A stretch of 64,000 nucleotides of DNA from Lysinibacillus boronitolerans JCM 21713 = 10a = NBRC 103108 (GCF_000772935.1 NZ_JPVR01000081.1:186001-250000), one strand, 5' to 3'. Shown: positions 17,786-25,798, counted from the first letter of the stretch. The notes: a model not told the origin generated them from the sequence alone. Program-made: numbers and translations.

Positions 17786-18361
17786 TTATTTCCATCTCTT
17801 TACAATGCCATAGCTCATTTCATAGGCCTCCTGTGCCATAGAAACGAACCATTGATGGAATTGTCCGAGCGTTCGTCGGTATAATTCTACTTCATCACTA
17901 GCATAAGGAGGTTCATCAAACAGTTCATTGGATACAACAAAAAAAGTCACATTCTTCTTCAACAGTAACTGGATAGCCTGCTTGACGACCTGTAGCTTGT
18001 TAGCTAAACAACCAGGCTGTTGTAAACAGGGTGTCCCCTTGTCATAGCCTTCGTAAAAAGCATTCGTCAGCCAAGTTGTCACGCAATCCCACAGCACCAC
18101 ATCTCCATCCCGAAGTGTCTCAAATACCTCAGAAATTGCATAGGGAGCCTCCACCGTCAGCCATTGAATAGGCTGTGCCTGGCGATCTGCCTGATGCCGT
18201 AAGATTCTTTTTTCCATTTCATGATCTAAGGCAATACCAGATGCCAAATAGAGCAAGCGTTTCGCTGTACTTGACTGCGCCTCATAATGCTGAAGCGCTG
18301 CTTGCTCTGCAAAATGGGATTTACCACTACGTACACCACCTGTAATAAAAATAAGCGGCAT
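17786..18361 (-). CDS. cobU: Bifunctional adenosylcobinamide kinase / guanylyltransferase CobU
   Basis: 191 residues. The P-loop ITGGVRSGKSHFAE is at the N-terminus and RHQADRQAQP near residue 60 carries the His region that receives GMP. VLWDCVTTWLTNAF and FVVSNELFDE follow the family pattern. It phosphorylates adenosylcobinamide and transfers GMP to it in the cytoplasm, feeding CobS. The ATG at 18361 has AGGAGG eight bases upstream; a GTG three codons earlier overlaps that site. Confidence 0.93.
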   Translation of the reverse strand: MPLIFITGGVRSGKSHFAEQAALQHYEAQSSTAKRLLYLASGIALDHEMEKRILRHQADRQAQPIQWLTVEAPYAISEVFETLRDGDVVLWDCVTTWLTNAFYEGYDKGTPCLQQPGCLANKLQVVKQAIQLLLKKNVTFFVVSNELFDEPPYASDEVELYRRTLGQFHQWFVSMAQEAYEMSYGIVKRWK

Positions 18362-18373
18362 GTCGGACACCTC

Positions 18374-18982
18374 CTATTGTAAATGATGTAGATTACCAAT
18401 ATCCTTCACAAGCCATTGTTGACCTTGCCGTTCAATCACTGTCACACTTGTCCCATGAATGTATGGGGCTGCCCACAGCTCACTAATGCTGCGCTGTAAA
18501 ATAGCATTGATAATGCATTTAATCGTTACAGCGTGGGAGACGATGAGGATCGTTTCATTCTGATGTTGAGCTGCTATTTTTTTTAATGTAAACATCGCTC
18601 TTTCTGTCACGGCTCCAAAGCTTTCTGTATGACTCGCCACAAACTGCGCAGGGTAGTTCGTATATAGCTCATAATCAAGCTTATGTGTCACCAGTATCTC
18701 GTCGATTGTCTGCCCCTGCCATTTCCCTAAATAGATCTCCCGTAAATCATCAGTATAGGCAATAGGCAGCTTGCGATTGGCCATCAAAATAGCCATCGTC
18801 TCTCTTGCACGACCACTTGAACTACAATAAGCAGCGGTAAAAGGAATGTCTTGCAGTTGCTTGTGAAGTTTTTCAGCCGCTGCTCTACCGTTTTCCGTTA
18901 ATGGAGAGTCCAGCCACCCCTGTAGTCGATGCTCCTGATTCCATTGAGTTTCCCCATGTCTTACTAGATAAAAAGTTGTCAC
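18374..18982 (-). CDS. cobC: Alpha-ribazole phosphatase-type histidine phosphatase CobC
   Basis: 202 residues of the phosphoglycerate-mutase-like family with the intact motif LVRHGETQWN, SSGRARETM, REIYLGKWQGQ and the second His in IVSHAVTIK. In cobamide operons this enzyme removes the phosphate from alpha-ribazole 5'-phosphate or cobalamin 5'-phosphate. It overlaps the cobD stop by 4 bp and precedes cobU by 12 bp. A divergent paralogue is encoded at 16420-17016. Confidence 0.82.
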   Translation of the reverse strand: MTTFYLVRHGETQWNQEHRLQGWLDSPLTENGRAAAEKLHKQLQDIPFTAAYCSSSGRARETMAILMANRKLPIAYTDDLREIYLGKWQGQTIDEILVTHKLDYELYTNYPAQFVASHTESFGAVTERAMFTLKKIAAQHQNETILIVSHAVTIKCIINAILQRSISELWAAPYIHGTSVTVIERQGQQWLVKDIGNLHHLQ

Positions 18983-20073
18983 TTTTCTCTCCCCTTATTT
19001 ACGTTAAACCACGCTTGTAGACAATTATGTAAAGATGTCATGGCCGCAATGTCTTTTATGCCAATACGGAACCACTCACCCTGCAAACCTTGAAAGTTTT
19101 TTGTGTGACGCAGCACAACCCCCTGTGCAAGACAATAGGTGAAAAAGGCGTCCGCTTGCTGTGTTTTAGGCAAAGAGAAGCACACATAATTCGTCACACT
19201 ATTCGTTACTTGGCAGCCATTATCCTGTAAGTAACGATGCAGCCATTCCCTTTGCACTGTGGCATAGGAAATTGCCTGCTGACAATAGTGCTGCTCGTCT
19301 AAACAGCTTGCCCCAATTACAAGTGCAAAGGCATTTAAATTCCAATGCGGCAGCATATCCTTTAAGGCGCTCACAATAGTAGCATGTGCAACCAAATAAC
19401 CAAGTCGTAAACCTGGGATCGCATACATTTTAGTCATCGAACGAACGACAATAACATGTGGGTTTTGTGCACTAAACTGAATCAGCGAATGCGCCTCATC
19501 TACCCAATCCATAAATGCCTCATCGATAACAAGCTCACAGTTAACGGCTGCTCCGTGTGCCATTAAGGCGAGTAAATCTTCCTTATTTGGCAGTACGCCA
19601 GTCGGATTATTAGGTGTACAAAGATAAACAGCATCTGCCGTCGTCATTTCCTGCTGTAGCTGCTCTAATGGCAATGTGTAATCGATAAAATCCGTTACGA
19701 CAATAGGAACAATCGTAGCACCTGCTGCACGCAATGTTCGCTCATACTCTGAAAAAGTCGGATGCACAATGATGACACGCTTATCGGCATAGCGTCTTGC
19801 TAGTACACTAAAAAGCTCTGAAGCCCCATTGCCTAGTAAAATCGAATTCTTCGCTACTTGATGAAAAGCAGCGACCTTCGTTAAAAAAGGCTCCCCATCT
19901 GGATCTGGATAGCGCTGAATTAGTGGATAAAAAGTACGCCAACGTGCCTCCACAAAGGCTGGTGGTCCTGCCGCATTGACATTTTCGCTGAAATCATACA
20001 CCACCTCAGGCATCGTTAAGCCCAATTGCTGATAAACATTTTGCGGATTTGCTCCGTGATTAGGTAACCGCAT
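18979..20073 (-). CDS. cobD: Threonine-phosphate decarboxylase CobD
   Basis: 364 residues, fold-type I PLP enzyme close to histidinol-phosphate aminotransferase. The N-terminus has DFSENVNAAGPP; CTPNNPTG near residue 153, DEAFMDW, and the PLP-lysine motif RSMTKMYAIPGLRLGY follow. Together with the operon context this indicates L-threonine O-3-phosphate decarboxylase, which makes the aminopropanol phosphate used by CbiB. It overlaps cbiB by 14 bp and cobC by 4 bp. Confidence 0.87.
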   Translation of the reverse strand: MRLPNHGANPQNVYQQLGLTMPEVVYDFSENVNAAGPPAFVEARWRTFYPLIQRYPDPDGEPFLTKVAAFHQVAKNSILLGNGASELFSVLARRYADKRVIIVHPTFSEYERTLRAAGATIVPIVVTDFIDYTLPLEQLQQEMTTADAVYLCTPNNPTGVLPNKEDLLALMAHGAAVNCELVIDEAFMDWVDEAHSLIQFSAQNPHVIVVRSMTKMYAIPGLRLGYLVAHATIVSALKDMLPHWNLNAFALVIGASCLDEQHYCQQAISYATVQREWLHRYLQDNGCQVTNSVTNYVCFSLPKTQQADAFFTYCLAQGVVLRHTKNFQGLQGEWFRIGIKDIAAMTSLHNCLQAWFNVNKGREK

Positions 20074-21016
20074 AAATTAACACCTCCACTGCTAGCATAA
20101 CAAGCGCAAACAGCACTGTGGCAATACGCATATGAATAATGGACGTTGCAATATGCTCTTTCGTTAATGGCACTATTTTTTCCCCCATAATTGCTCGATG
20201 AGAGACAACGCCCTGATACGTATTTTTTCCCCCTAGCTGTACACCAAGCTGCACTGCAGTTGCTGCCTCTAAATAGCCACTGTTTGGACTAGGATGCTTC
20301 TTAGCGTCCTGTATCCAACGCTTTAAGCGCTTGCCAAGCGAACGATCTGTTTCATTTTTCGTACCAAGCACGATCAGAAGGCCAGTAATGCGACTTGGAA
20401 TAAAATTCAATACATCATCAAGCTTGGCAGAAAACATACCAAAGTCTTTATATTTTTCATTTTTATAGCCAACCATTGAATCCAATGTATTGACAGCCTT
20501 ATAGCCCCATAATCCAATTGCCCCAAATAAAAAGGCATAAAAAAGCGGAGCTGTCACACCATCACTTGTATTCTCTGAAACCGTTTCTACCACACCACGC
20601 ACGATTTCATCCTCACCTAGTTTGTCGGTATCACGTCCAACAATCCATGACAGCTTAACACGCGCTTCGGCAAAATCTCCTTTAACAAGGGGCTCATAGA
20701 CAGCCATCGCCGCCTCCTTCAAGCTACGCTGTGCCAGCCCGATACCAATCAGCAGACCCTCTACAAGGATGCCAAAAATGATACTCACCTGATAGCTTAG
20801 TAATAGAATCAGCGTCACCACAAACATAGTCGTGCCAACAACAGCAAGTGCCATCACCGTGCCACGTAGCTTGCGCCATTTCCCCTTATTCCATAAGGCT
20901 GTTTGCGATTGAATCAAGTGTCCAATCCAGCGTACAGGATGCGGAAGCTTCGGAGGGTCCCCTACTACTAAATCAAAAATAAGCCCTATGATACAGGCAA
21001 TCACGATAGCAATCAT
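20060..21016 (-). CDS. cbiB: Adenosylcobinamide-phosphate synthase CbiB
   Basis: 318 residues, membrane protein. GDPPKLPHPVRWIGHLI near residue 20 and ETVSENTSDGVTAPLFYAFLFGAIG near residue 145 are diagnostic, as is the HPSPNSGYLEAATAVQLGVQLGG region. It condenses cobyric acid with aminopropanol phosphate made by CobD. Together with CbiZ, which yields cobyric acid, it allows incoming cobinamides to be re-worked. It overlaps cbiZ by 4 bp. Confidence 0.94.
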   Translation of the reverse strand: MIAIVIACIIGLIFDLVVGDPPKLPHPVRWIGHLIQSQTALWNKGKWRKLRGTVMALAVVGTTMFVVTLILLLSYQVSIIFGILVEGLLIGIGLAQRSLKEAAMAVYEPLVKGDFAEARVKLSWIVGRDTDKLGEDEIVRGVVETVSENTSDGVTAPLFYAFLFGAIGLWGYKAVNTLDSMVGYKNEKYKDFGMFSAKLDDVLNFIPSRITGLLIVLGTKNETDRSLGKRLKRWIQDAKKHPSPNSGYLEAATAVQLGVQLGGKNTYQGVVSHRAIMGEKIVPLTKEHIATSIIHMRIATVLFALVMLAVEVLIYAVT

Positions 21017-21696
21017 TTAGACCTCGCCTCTTTATCTTTTTTGTATTTCCTAACCGCCTCACACATCGTTTCATAAACACCATAGCCAATGACCTTGCCC
21101 AGCATGGTGATGGGACCTGCATATTGATGAAAGTCCCCTTCTTCTGTCGAGGCAATAAGTAAGCTATCAGTAGATGTACCTGTAGCTTGTGTGCCTGTCG
21201 TTGGATCTGTAATACCTTCATCTACTAAAGCCTTGACCTTGGCTTCCGTAGTTGAAATCATTGCCTGAAAAAGTGCTTCATCAGACAGCTTGCCATTAAT
21301 CAGCACCCAAGTATTTATCGTGCCTGCATGATACTGCTCCTCGCGATGAAAAGCACGGGTAATATCCACTGCATTGCCAAGTCCTGCGGTAATCATAATG
21401 ACAAGCTGGGTTCCTTCATATGTAAAGTCACGAATGGTCGCAAACTTTGCTTGAACAGCCGTCATCATGGCCACTGTTTTATCATGTGGAAAGTGCTGTG
21501 CCTGCAAAAATCGCTGTAATTCCTGATGTGGCTGTCGTTCATCATAGGTAATAGGCACCGTTCGATTCATCAAATGCGTATAAAGACCAAAGCCTGGATT
21601 ATGCATGGCTGAGGATACAACCTTCATGGGTGAAGCCGTTTGAAGGGCAACATAATCGTCAAAAATATGAATGCAATCCTTAGTAAGTATAGGCAA
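21013..21696 (-). CDS. cbiZ: Adenosylcobinamide amidohydrolase CbiZ
   Basis: 227 residues. TAGLGNAVDITRA near residue 103, INTWVLINGKLSDEAL, TTEAKVKAL and the glycine/threonine-rich TGTQATGTSTDSLLIAS are the CbiZ family pattern. It cleaves the aminopropanol side of adenosyl(pseudo)cobinamides to give adenosylcobyric acid, allowing cobamide remodelling. First gene of the ten-gene salvage operon. The start is TTG with AGGAGG seven bases upstream. The 5' leader contains an intrinsic terminator. Confidence 0.9.
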   Translation of the reverse strand: MPILTKDCIHIFDDYVALQTASPMKVVSSAMHNPGFGLYTHLMNRTVPITYDERQPHQELQRFLQAQHFPHDKTVAMMTAVQAKFATIRDFTYEGTQLVIMITAGLGNAVDITRAFHREEQYHAGTINTWVLINGKLSDEALFQAMISTTEAKVKALVDEGITDPTTGTQATGTSTDSLLIASTEEGDFHQYAGPITMLGKVIGYGVYETMCEAVRKYKKDKEARSK

Positions 21697-21733
21697 TCAA
21701 TCGCCTCCTCGCGTTAAAGTTGTTGCGGAACAT

Positions 21734-21765
21734 AAAAAAACAAATTCTTACAAAGAAGAATTTGT
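21734..21765 (-). terminator. Intrinsic terminator in the leader of the cobamide operon (attenuator candidate)
   Basis: Read on the minus strand, a perfect 10-bp stem ACAAATTCTT / AAGAATTTGT with a 6-nt loop is followed by seven T residues. It lies after the likely promoter (21855-21884) and only 38 nt before the cbiZ start codon. It therefore interrupts the operon leader rather than ending an upstream gene. No B12-box, T-box core or RNA-binding-protein repeat is recognised upstream. Confidence 0.75.
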
Positions 21766-21854
21766 ACGGTCGATTCTTTATTAAAATTTGAACCTTCTGA
21801 ACATTTGTACAGAATAACAACTTCATAATACTCAAATTATTTATTTTCTTTGAA

Positions 21855-21884
21855 ATTGTATCATAACTTTGGCTATTGTCACAA
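21855..21884 (-). promoter_or_regulatory. Candidate sigma-A promoter of the cobamide operon
   Basis: On the minus strand TTGTGA (21884-21879), an 18-bp spacer and TACAAT (21860-21855). It lies just after the small membrane protein gene and about 160 bp before cbiZ, so transcripts from it contain the attenuator-like hairpin. Confidence 0.5.
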
Positions 21885-21900
21885 TTCCATTTTCAAAGTG

Positions 21901-22086
21901 TTATTGCTGCTTTTGTTTGAGATTCTTAAAGCGGATGACAGAGCCGATGATAATAAAGACCCACCCGATGCCTATGTAAACAATTTTCATTGTTTTTGTC
22001 GATGACGGTAAAATATCCATAATCGTTAAACAGACAAAAAGTATTCCGATGATTGAAAAAAGCATACCAATTGTTAAATTCTTCAC
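21901..22086 (-). CDS. Small two-helix membrane protein
   Basis: 61 residues with two membrane helices (about 4-25 and 34-52) joined by a short loop SSTKTM and ending in a basic tail, RFKNLKQKQQ. The GTG at 22086 has GGGAGGG six bases upstream and is preferred; an in-frame TTG at 22101 overlaps that site. No family is recognised. Single gene between the aspartokinase terminator and the cobamide operon. Confidence 0.6.
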   Translation of the reverse strand: MKNLTIGMLFSIIGILFVCLTIMDILPSSTKTMKIVYIGIGWVFIIIGSVIRFKNLKQKQQ

Positions 22087-22144
22087 GAATAACCCTCCCA
22101 ACTATGTACGCCCTCGATTTTACCGTATTCTCAGCAAAAAGAAA

Positions 22145-22179
22145 ACACTAATCCAAGCAAGAAACACTTGGATTAGTGT
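22145..22179 (-). terminator. Rho-independent terminator of the aspartokinase gene
   Basis: A 13-bp perfect stem (ACACTAATCCAAG / CTTGGATTAGTGT) is followed on the minus strand by TTTCTTTTT. It begins 12 bases past the stop codon. Confidence 0.9.
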
Positions 22180-22190
22180 AGATTGTGTCA

Positions 22191-23549
22191 TTATGCTTTT
22201 GCATGGGCAAAAAACTCTTCATATAACGCTTGTAAAATGCGGTTTTCATATTCCTGAAGGACCCCAAACACGAGGCTCACTTCAGAAGAACCTTGATTGA
22301 TCATTTCAATATTTGCGCCAGTTTTTGAAATCGCTGTGGCAGCACGGGCAGCTAAACCTGTATTATGACGCATCCCCTCGCCCACAATCACGATCATGGA
22401 AAAACCGTGACGCATTTCTACATACTCTGCATGTAACTCTTCTTTCACACGGCTAATAATGCGTGCTTCATTTTCTGGTGTTAGTTGATTCGAACGCATG
22501 ATGACAGAAATATCGTCTAAACCAGATGGTGTGTGTTCATAAGAAATATTTTCATCTTCTAAAATTTGGAGTAGCTTACGTCCAAAGCCTACCTCACGAT
22601 TCATCAAATATTTAGAGACATATAAAGTTGAAAAGCCACTGTCTGCCGAAATACCTGTAACTGGACGACCTGTTGCAGGACGGCTTGGTACAATACGTGT
22701 ACCTGGGGCTGATGGATTATTAGTATTTTTTATGTTAACGGGCACCCCAATCTTGTAGACAGGCATTAACGCTTCATCATGGAACACTGAAAAGCCTGCA
22801 TATGATAATTCGCGCATTTCGCGATACGTAATTTCTTTAATTTCCACTGGATCATTGACAACCTTCGGATTCGCGGAGAACACACAATCCACATCCGTAA
22901 AGTTTTCATAAAGCTCCGCTTCAACGGCTGCTGCTAAAATGGAGCCTGTAATATCAGAGCCACCGCGGTCAAATGTCCGCAATACGCCCGCTTTAGTGTA
23001 ACCGAAGAACCCTGGGAACACAATAATTTCTTTTGTGTCTTTTAAAGGGGCTAAATTAGCATACGCTTCAGGTAATGCAAAGGTTCTTTCTGGTAAATCA
23101 TTGACCACTAAACCTTCTTTAGGACTGACATAGCGTGCGGGCATACCAATGGCATTAAAGTAAGCTGCAATAAGCTTAGCGTTATTATCTTCACCTGCTG
23201 CTTTAATACTATCGATGAATAATTCCACATTTGTTTTGTCACCTTGTACACGTTCACGTAAATCTTCTGCGATTACGTCACAAATGGCATTATCTAGCCC
23301 CAAACCGTCCGCAATCGCTCTAAAACGATCCACAACAGTCTGCAATCTTTCCTCTGTATTCTCTTGTTGTACCGCTGCATTTGCTAATTGTATTAATAGG
23401 TCTGTTACTTTTATATCGTCACCAGAGCGTTTCCCTGGTGCTGAAACGGCAACAATCTTACGCGCCGGATTAGATTTTACAATGTTTGCTACTTTTTGTA
23501 TTTGTTCTGCACTTGCTACAGATGTTCCACCAAATTTACACACGATCAT
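22191..23549 (-). CDS. yclM: Aspartate kinase (aspartokinase III, YclM-type)
   Basis: About 452 residues. The kinase domain starts MIVCKFGGTSV and has FDRGGSDITGSILAAA near residue 200; the C-terminal part carries two ACT domains (about 300-450), with GFSTLYVSKYLMNREVGF and NTGLAARAATAISKTGANIEMI. This length and single-chain layout match Bacillus YclM/ThrD rather than the lysine-controlled LysC. It makes aspartyl phosphate, the first step of the Lys/Met/Thr pathway. The ATG at 23549 is preferred over a TTG three codons upstream that lies too close to AGGAT. A palindrome overlaps its promoter. Confidence 0.9.
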   Translation of the reverse strand: MIVCKFGGTSVASAEQIQKVANIVKSNPARKIVAVSAPGKRSGDDIKVTDLLIQLANAAVQQENTEERLQTVVDRFRAIADGLGLDNAICDVIAEDLRERVQGDKTNVELFIDSIKAAGEDNNAKLIAAYFNAIGMPARYVSPKEGLVVNDLPERTFALPEAYANLAPLKDTKEIIVFPGFFGYTKAGVLRTFDRGGSDITGSILAAAVEAELYENFTDVDCVFSANPKVVNDPVEIKEITYREMRELSYAGFSVFHDEALMPVYKIGVPVNIKNTNNPSAPGTRIVPSRPATGRPVTGISADSGFSTLYVSKYLMNREVGFGRKLLQILEDENISYEHTPSGLDDISVIMRSNQLTPENEARIISRVKEELHAEYVEMRHGFSMIVIVGEGMRHNTGLAARAATAISKTGANIEMINQGSSEVSLVFGVLQEYENRILQALYEEFFAHAKA

Positions 23550-23605
23550 ATCTATCAAATCCTAACTTTATCAAATTAATTGTATTCCTCCACAAAACAA
23601 TTGAC

Positions 23606-23641
23606 TGTACACAGTGTACAAATTATCGTTTCCTACGTCAA
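23606..23641 (-). promoter_or_regulatory. Promoter of the aspartokinase gene with a palindromic operator on the -10
   Basis: Minus strand TTGACG (23641-23636), 17-bp spacer, TACACT (23618-23613). A perfect 15-bp palindrome, TGTACAC-A-GTGTACA (23606-23620), covers the -10 box. A protein bound there would block polymerase, so the gene is probably repressed by an unidentified regulator. No lysine-riboswitch elements are visible in the short leader. Confidence 0.65.
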
Positions 23642-23942
23642 TACAATTTAAAAAATTCACGCAATTTTTCGAGAAATATGGACAATTTTCGTACTGTTTG
23701 ATTTATTATACGGATTTCACATGAAATAGTTAAGGTTTTTGTGAATTTTTTTTCGTGACATTCACATAATCGTGAAATTTTCCGTTTTGACTTTCTTCTA
23801 TATAATAAAGAAAACGCTTACTCCATTTATGATATGCACAAATATCCACTATGTCTGTGCTATTTTGTATGTACCGCTAATTCCTTCAGCAAGGATTTTT
23901 CTTTTATTTATGTGGTTTATCGCTCGTTATCGAGGATTTATT
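23642..23942. other. Intergenic stretch, no gene seen
   Basis: AT-rich, with several TTCAC/GTGAA half-sites between about 23717 and 23781 (for example TTCAC-ATAATC-GTGAA), and no coding frame with a ribosome binding site. It leads into the CGCGGGTATT repeat array. Confidence 0.4.
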
Positions 23943-24090
23943 GGTCAATCGCGGGTATTTCCCTTCAATTCGCGGGTATTTCCCTTCAATTCGCGGGTAT
24001 TCACTTCTCTACCGCGTGTATCTTCACTCGATTCGCGGGTATTCACTTCTCTACCGCGTGTATCTTCACTCGATTCGCGGGTATTCACCC
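23943..24090. repeat. Tandem array of 21/42-bp units, CGCGGGTATT family
   Basis: Two copies of a 21-bp unit (TCGCGGGTATTTCCCTTCAAT) are followed by a 42-bp unit repeated about two and a half times. Its halves are CGCGGGTATTCACTTCTCTA and CGCGTGTATCTTCACTCGAT. All three frames stay open through it, giving low-complexity peptides that I do not call as genes. It lies 3' of the SDR gene, just outside its terminator. Confidence 0.88.
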
Positions 24091-24101
24091 TCATCCATAA
24101 A

Positions 24102-24135
24102 AAAACTAGGCTCACGTCAAGTGAAGCCTAGTTTT
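24102..24135 (-). terminator. Rho-independent terminator of the SDR gene
   Basis: An 11-bp stem, AAAACTAGGCT / AGCCTAGTTTT, with extra pairing TCAC/GTGA inside. On the minus strand it is followed by a T run. Confidence 0.88.
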
Positions 24136-24150
24136 GTTGTTACTATATGA

Positions 24151-24903
24151 TTAAATGGCTGTCCAGCCGCCATCGATTACGAGCTCTGCTCCTGTCATGA
24201 AGCGGGATTCGTCTGATGCTAGGAACACTACGCCAAAAGCTACATCTTCAGGCTCACCGAAGTATGGTAATTGTGTGTACGCTTGATAGTATGGCAATGC
24301 ACCGCCCTCTTCCATCGTAGGTGCTGTCATTGGTGTCACGATAATGCCTGGGTGAACAGAATTCACACGAATTTTATCTTTACCATATTCAATCGCAGCC
24401 GATTTAGAAAGCACACGAAGCGCGCCTTTTGCTGCTGTATATGGGCTTGTACCCGCCATTCCCACGATCCCACCGATCGAAGAAATATTGATAATGGACC
24501 CACCGCCAGCTTTTTGCATTTCAGGAATCACATATTTCATGCCAATGATACAGCCATTCAGGTTAATATCCATTATTTTATTCCATTCAGCCATTTCCAT
24601 GTTGGCAATTGTTTTTGGTGATGAAACGCCTGCATTGTTGACGAGGATATCCACTTTGCCATATGCCTTTACAGCCTCGGCAATCACCGCTTTCCACTCA
24701 TCCTCCGAAGTAACATTATGTTGAAGACCAATAATGTCTCCACCATTTTCTTTAATTTCTTTTACTAAATTATTCAAGGGCTCGATTTGTACATCTGTTG
24801 CAATGACCTTTGCGCCTTCTTGTGCAAATAGTTTTGCCTCAGAAGCGCCCATTCCCATTGCTGCTCCTGTAATAATTGCTACTTTCCCATTTAAACGACC
24901 CAT
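24151..24903 (-). CDS. Short-chain dehydrogenase/reductase (hydroxysteroid-dehydrogenase-like)
   Basis: About 250 residues, classical SDR. The cofactor motif is TGAAMGMG near residue 13, NNAG near residue 89, the catalytic Ser in NISSIGG and Tyr/Lys in YTAAK near residue 155. An acidic residue after the second strand (ATDVQ) suggests NAD(H). The substrate is unknown; family names such as 3-alpha/20-beta-hydroxysteroid dehydrogenase are only similarity labels. Of two adjacent ATGs the second (24903) has the better spacing to GGGAG. It is divergent from a TetR regulator and probably repressed by it. Confidence 0.85.
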   Translation of the reverse strand: MGRLNGKVAIITGAAMGMGASEAKLFAQEGAKVIATDVQIEPLNNLVKEIKENGGDIIGLQHNVTSEDEWKAVIAEAVKAYGKVDILVNNAGVSSPKTIANMEMAEWNKIMDINLNGCIIGMKYVIPEMQKAGGGSIINISSIGGIVGMAGTSPYTAAKGALRVLSKSAAIEYGKDKIRVNSVHPGIIVTPMTAPTMEEGGALPYYQAYTQLPYFGEPEDVAFGVVFLASDESRFMTGAELVIDGGWTAI

Positions 24904-24952
24904 CATAAAACTCCCTTTCTTCTATATAAATGAACAATTCGTGAACACGTTA

Positions 24953-25018
24953 ACAACTAGTTGTATTATCGACACCGTGTCGTTAATATAATTATAACGC
25001 GCAATTGAAAAAGGGCAA
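24953..25018. promoter_or_regulatory. Divergent SDR/TetR promoter region with two palindromic operators
   Basis: For the SDR gene (minus) TTGCCC (25018-25013), 16-bp spacer and TATAAT (24996-24991). Two perfect palindromes lie at and just after the expected start point: CGACAC-C-GTGTCG (24970-24982) and ACAACTAGTTGT (24953-24964). They are good TetR-family operator candidates placed to block the SDR promoter and possibly the regulator's own. Confidence 0.65.
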
Positions 25019-25105
25019 ACAACACCGAAGCCCGTAATGACGCTTTCACAACACTTGCAATCGGACTGTTGTTTAAATAGAAAATTTAATACAAGGAGCT
25101 TCAAA

Positions 25106-25717
25106 ATGTCGAAAAAAATGGACCCTCGCGTCATCAGAACGCGCCAATTATTAAGAGATGCATTAGTGGCCTTAATTGATGAACAAGGCTATGAAAAGAT
25201 TACGGTACAGGATATTACACAAAGGGCTACATTAAATCGTGCCACTTTTTATTTACATTACCGTGATAAATTAGACCTTCTCTATCAAAGCTCTGAAGAA
25301 GCCTTGCATGAGCTTGTAAGTAGTATCCATCCACCCTCTGAAGAGAAGAAGGATTTTGATTTATTACCAAATTATGAACAGCCTCATGAGACATTTATGC
25401 ATTTATTTGAACAAATAGCGCTGAATAGTAAGCTATACAAGGTCTATCTCACGGAAAAAAATATCCCTTATTTCTCCGATGGCCTTAAAGACATTATTAT
25501 CAATTTTGTCTCAAGCGGCATTCAAGTAATGGAACCTGACGACCAAAAACTGACCGTGCCCCGCGAAATGGCCGTCCGTTTTTATGCGGCTGCCTTTCTT
25601 GAAGTAATTGTCTGGTGGTTAGAAAATGATATGCCTTATACCCCAAAATTTATGGCGACCCAGTTAATGCGTATTACCATTAAAGGCCCTTATATTGACA
25701 ACCCTTTTGAAAGATAA
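25106..25717 (+). CDS. TetR-family transcriptional regulator
   Basis: About 203 residues. The helix-turn-helix is near residues 30-50 (ITVQDITQRATLNRATFYLHY), the most conserved TetR stretch, followed by a mostly helical ligand-binding domain. The C-terminal part has VRFYAAAFLEVIVWWLEN, as in the TetR_C_33/DhaS-like group. AAGGAG seven bases before the ATG at 25106 sets the start; a frame extending to 25037 lacks such a site. It is divergent from the SDR gene with palindromes between them. The effector is unknown. Confidence 0.85.
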   Translation: MSKKMDPRVIRTRQLLRDALVALIDEQGYEKITVQDITQRATLNRATFYLHYRDKLDLLYQSSEEALHELVSSIHPPSEEKKDFDLLPNYEQPHETFMHLFEQIALNSKLYKVYLTEKNIPYFSDGLKDIIINFVSSGIQVMEPDDQKLTVPREMAVRFYAAAFLEVIVWWLENDMPYTPKFMATQLMRITIKGPYIDNPFER

Positions 25718-25747
25718 AAGCAGAGCACCAAATTTCAATTAACAACA

Positions 25748-25780
25748 AAAGGTAATCACAACGCATATGTGATTACCTTT
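25748..25780. terminator. Bidirectional terminator
   Basis: A 13-bp perfect stem, AAAGGTAATCACA / TGTGATTACCTTT, with a 7-nt loop. It lies between the TetR gene (+) and the end of the broken nucleotidyltransferase gene (-). Confidence 0.85.
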
Positions 25781-25798
25781 CTCTATTTGTCTCGAAAG

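Noticed and set aside
21697-21900. Cobalamin riboswitch upstream of cbiZ
   Set aside because: Expected from the operon's function, but no B12 box or matching architecture could be found; only promoter and terminator are claimed.
23550-23640. Lysine riboswitch or a 12-codon leader ORF (TTG near 23572) before the aspartokinase gene
   Set aside because: The leader is too short for a lysine riboswitch. The small frame has a TTG start with poor spacing and no terminator to control.
23772-24150. Plus-strand frames through the CGCGGGTATT array
   Set aside because: No ribosome binding site and repeat-only composition; they run into the SDR terminator.
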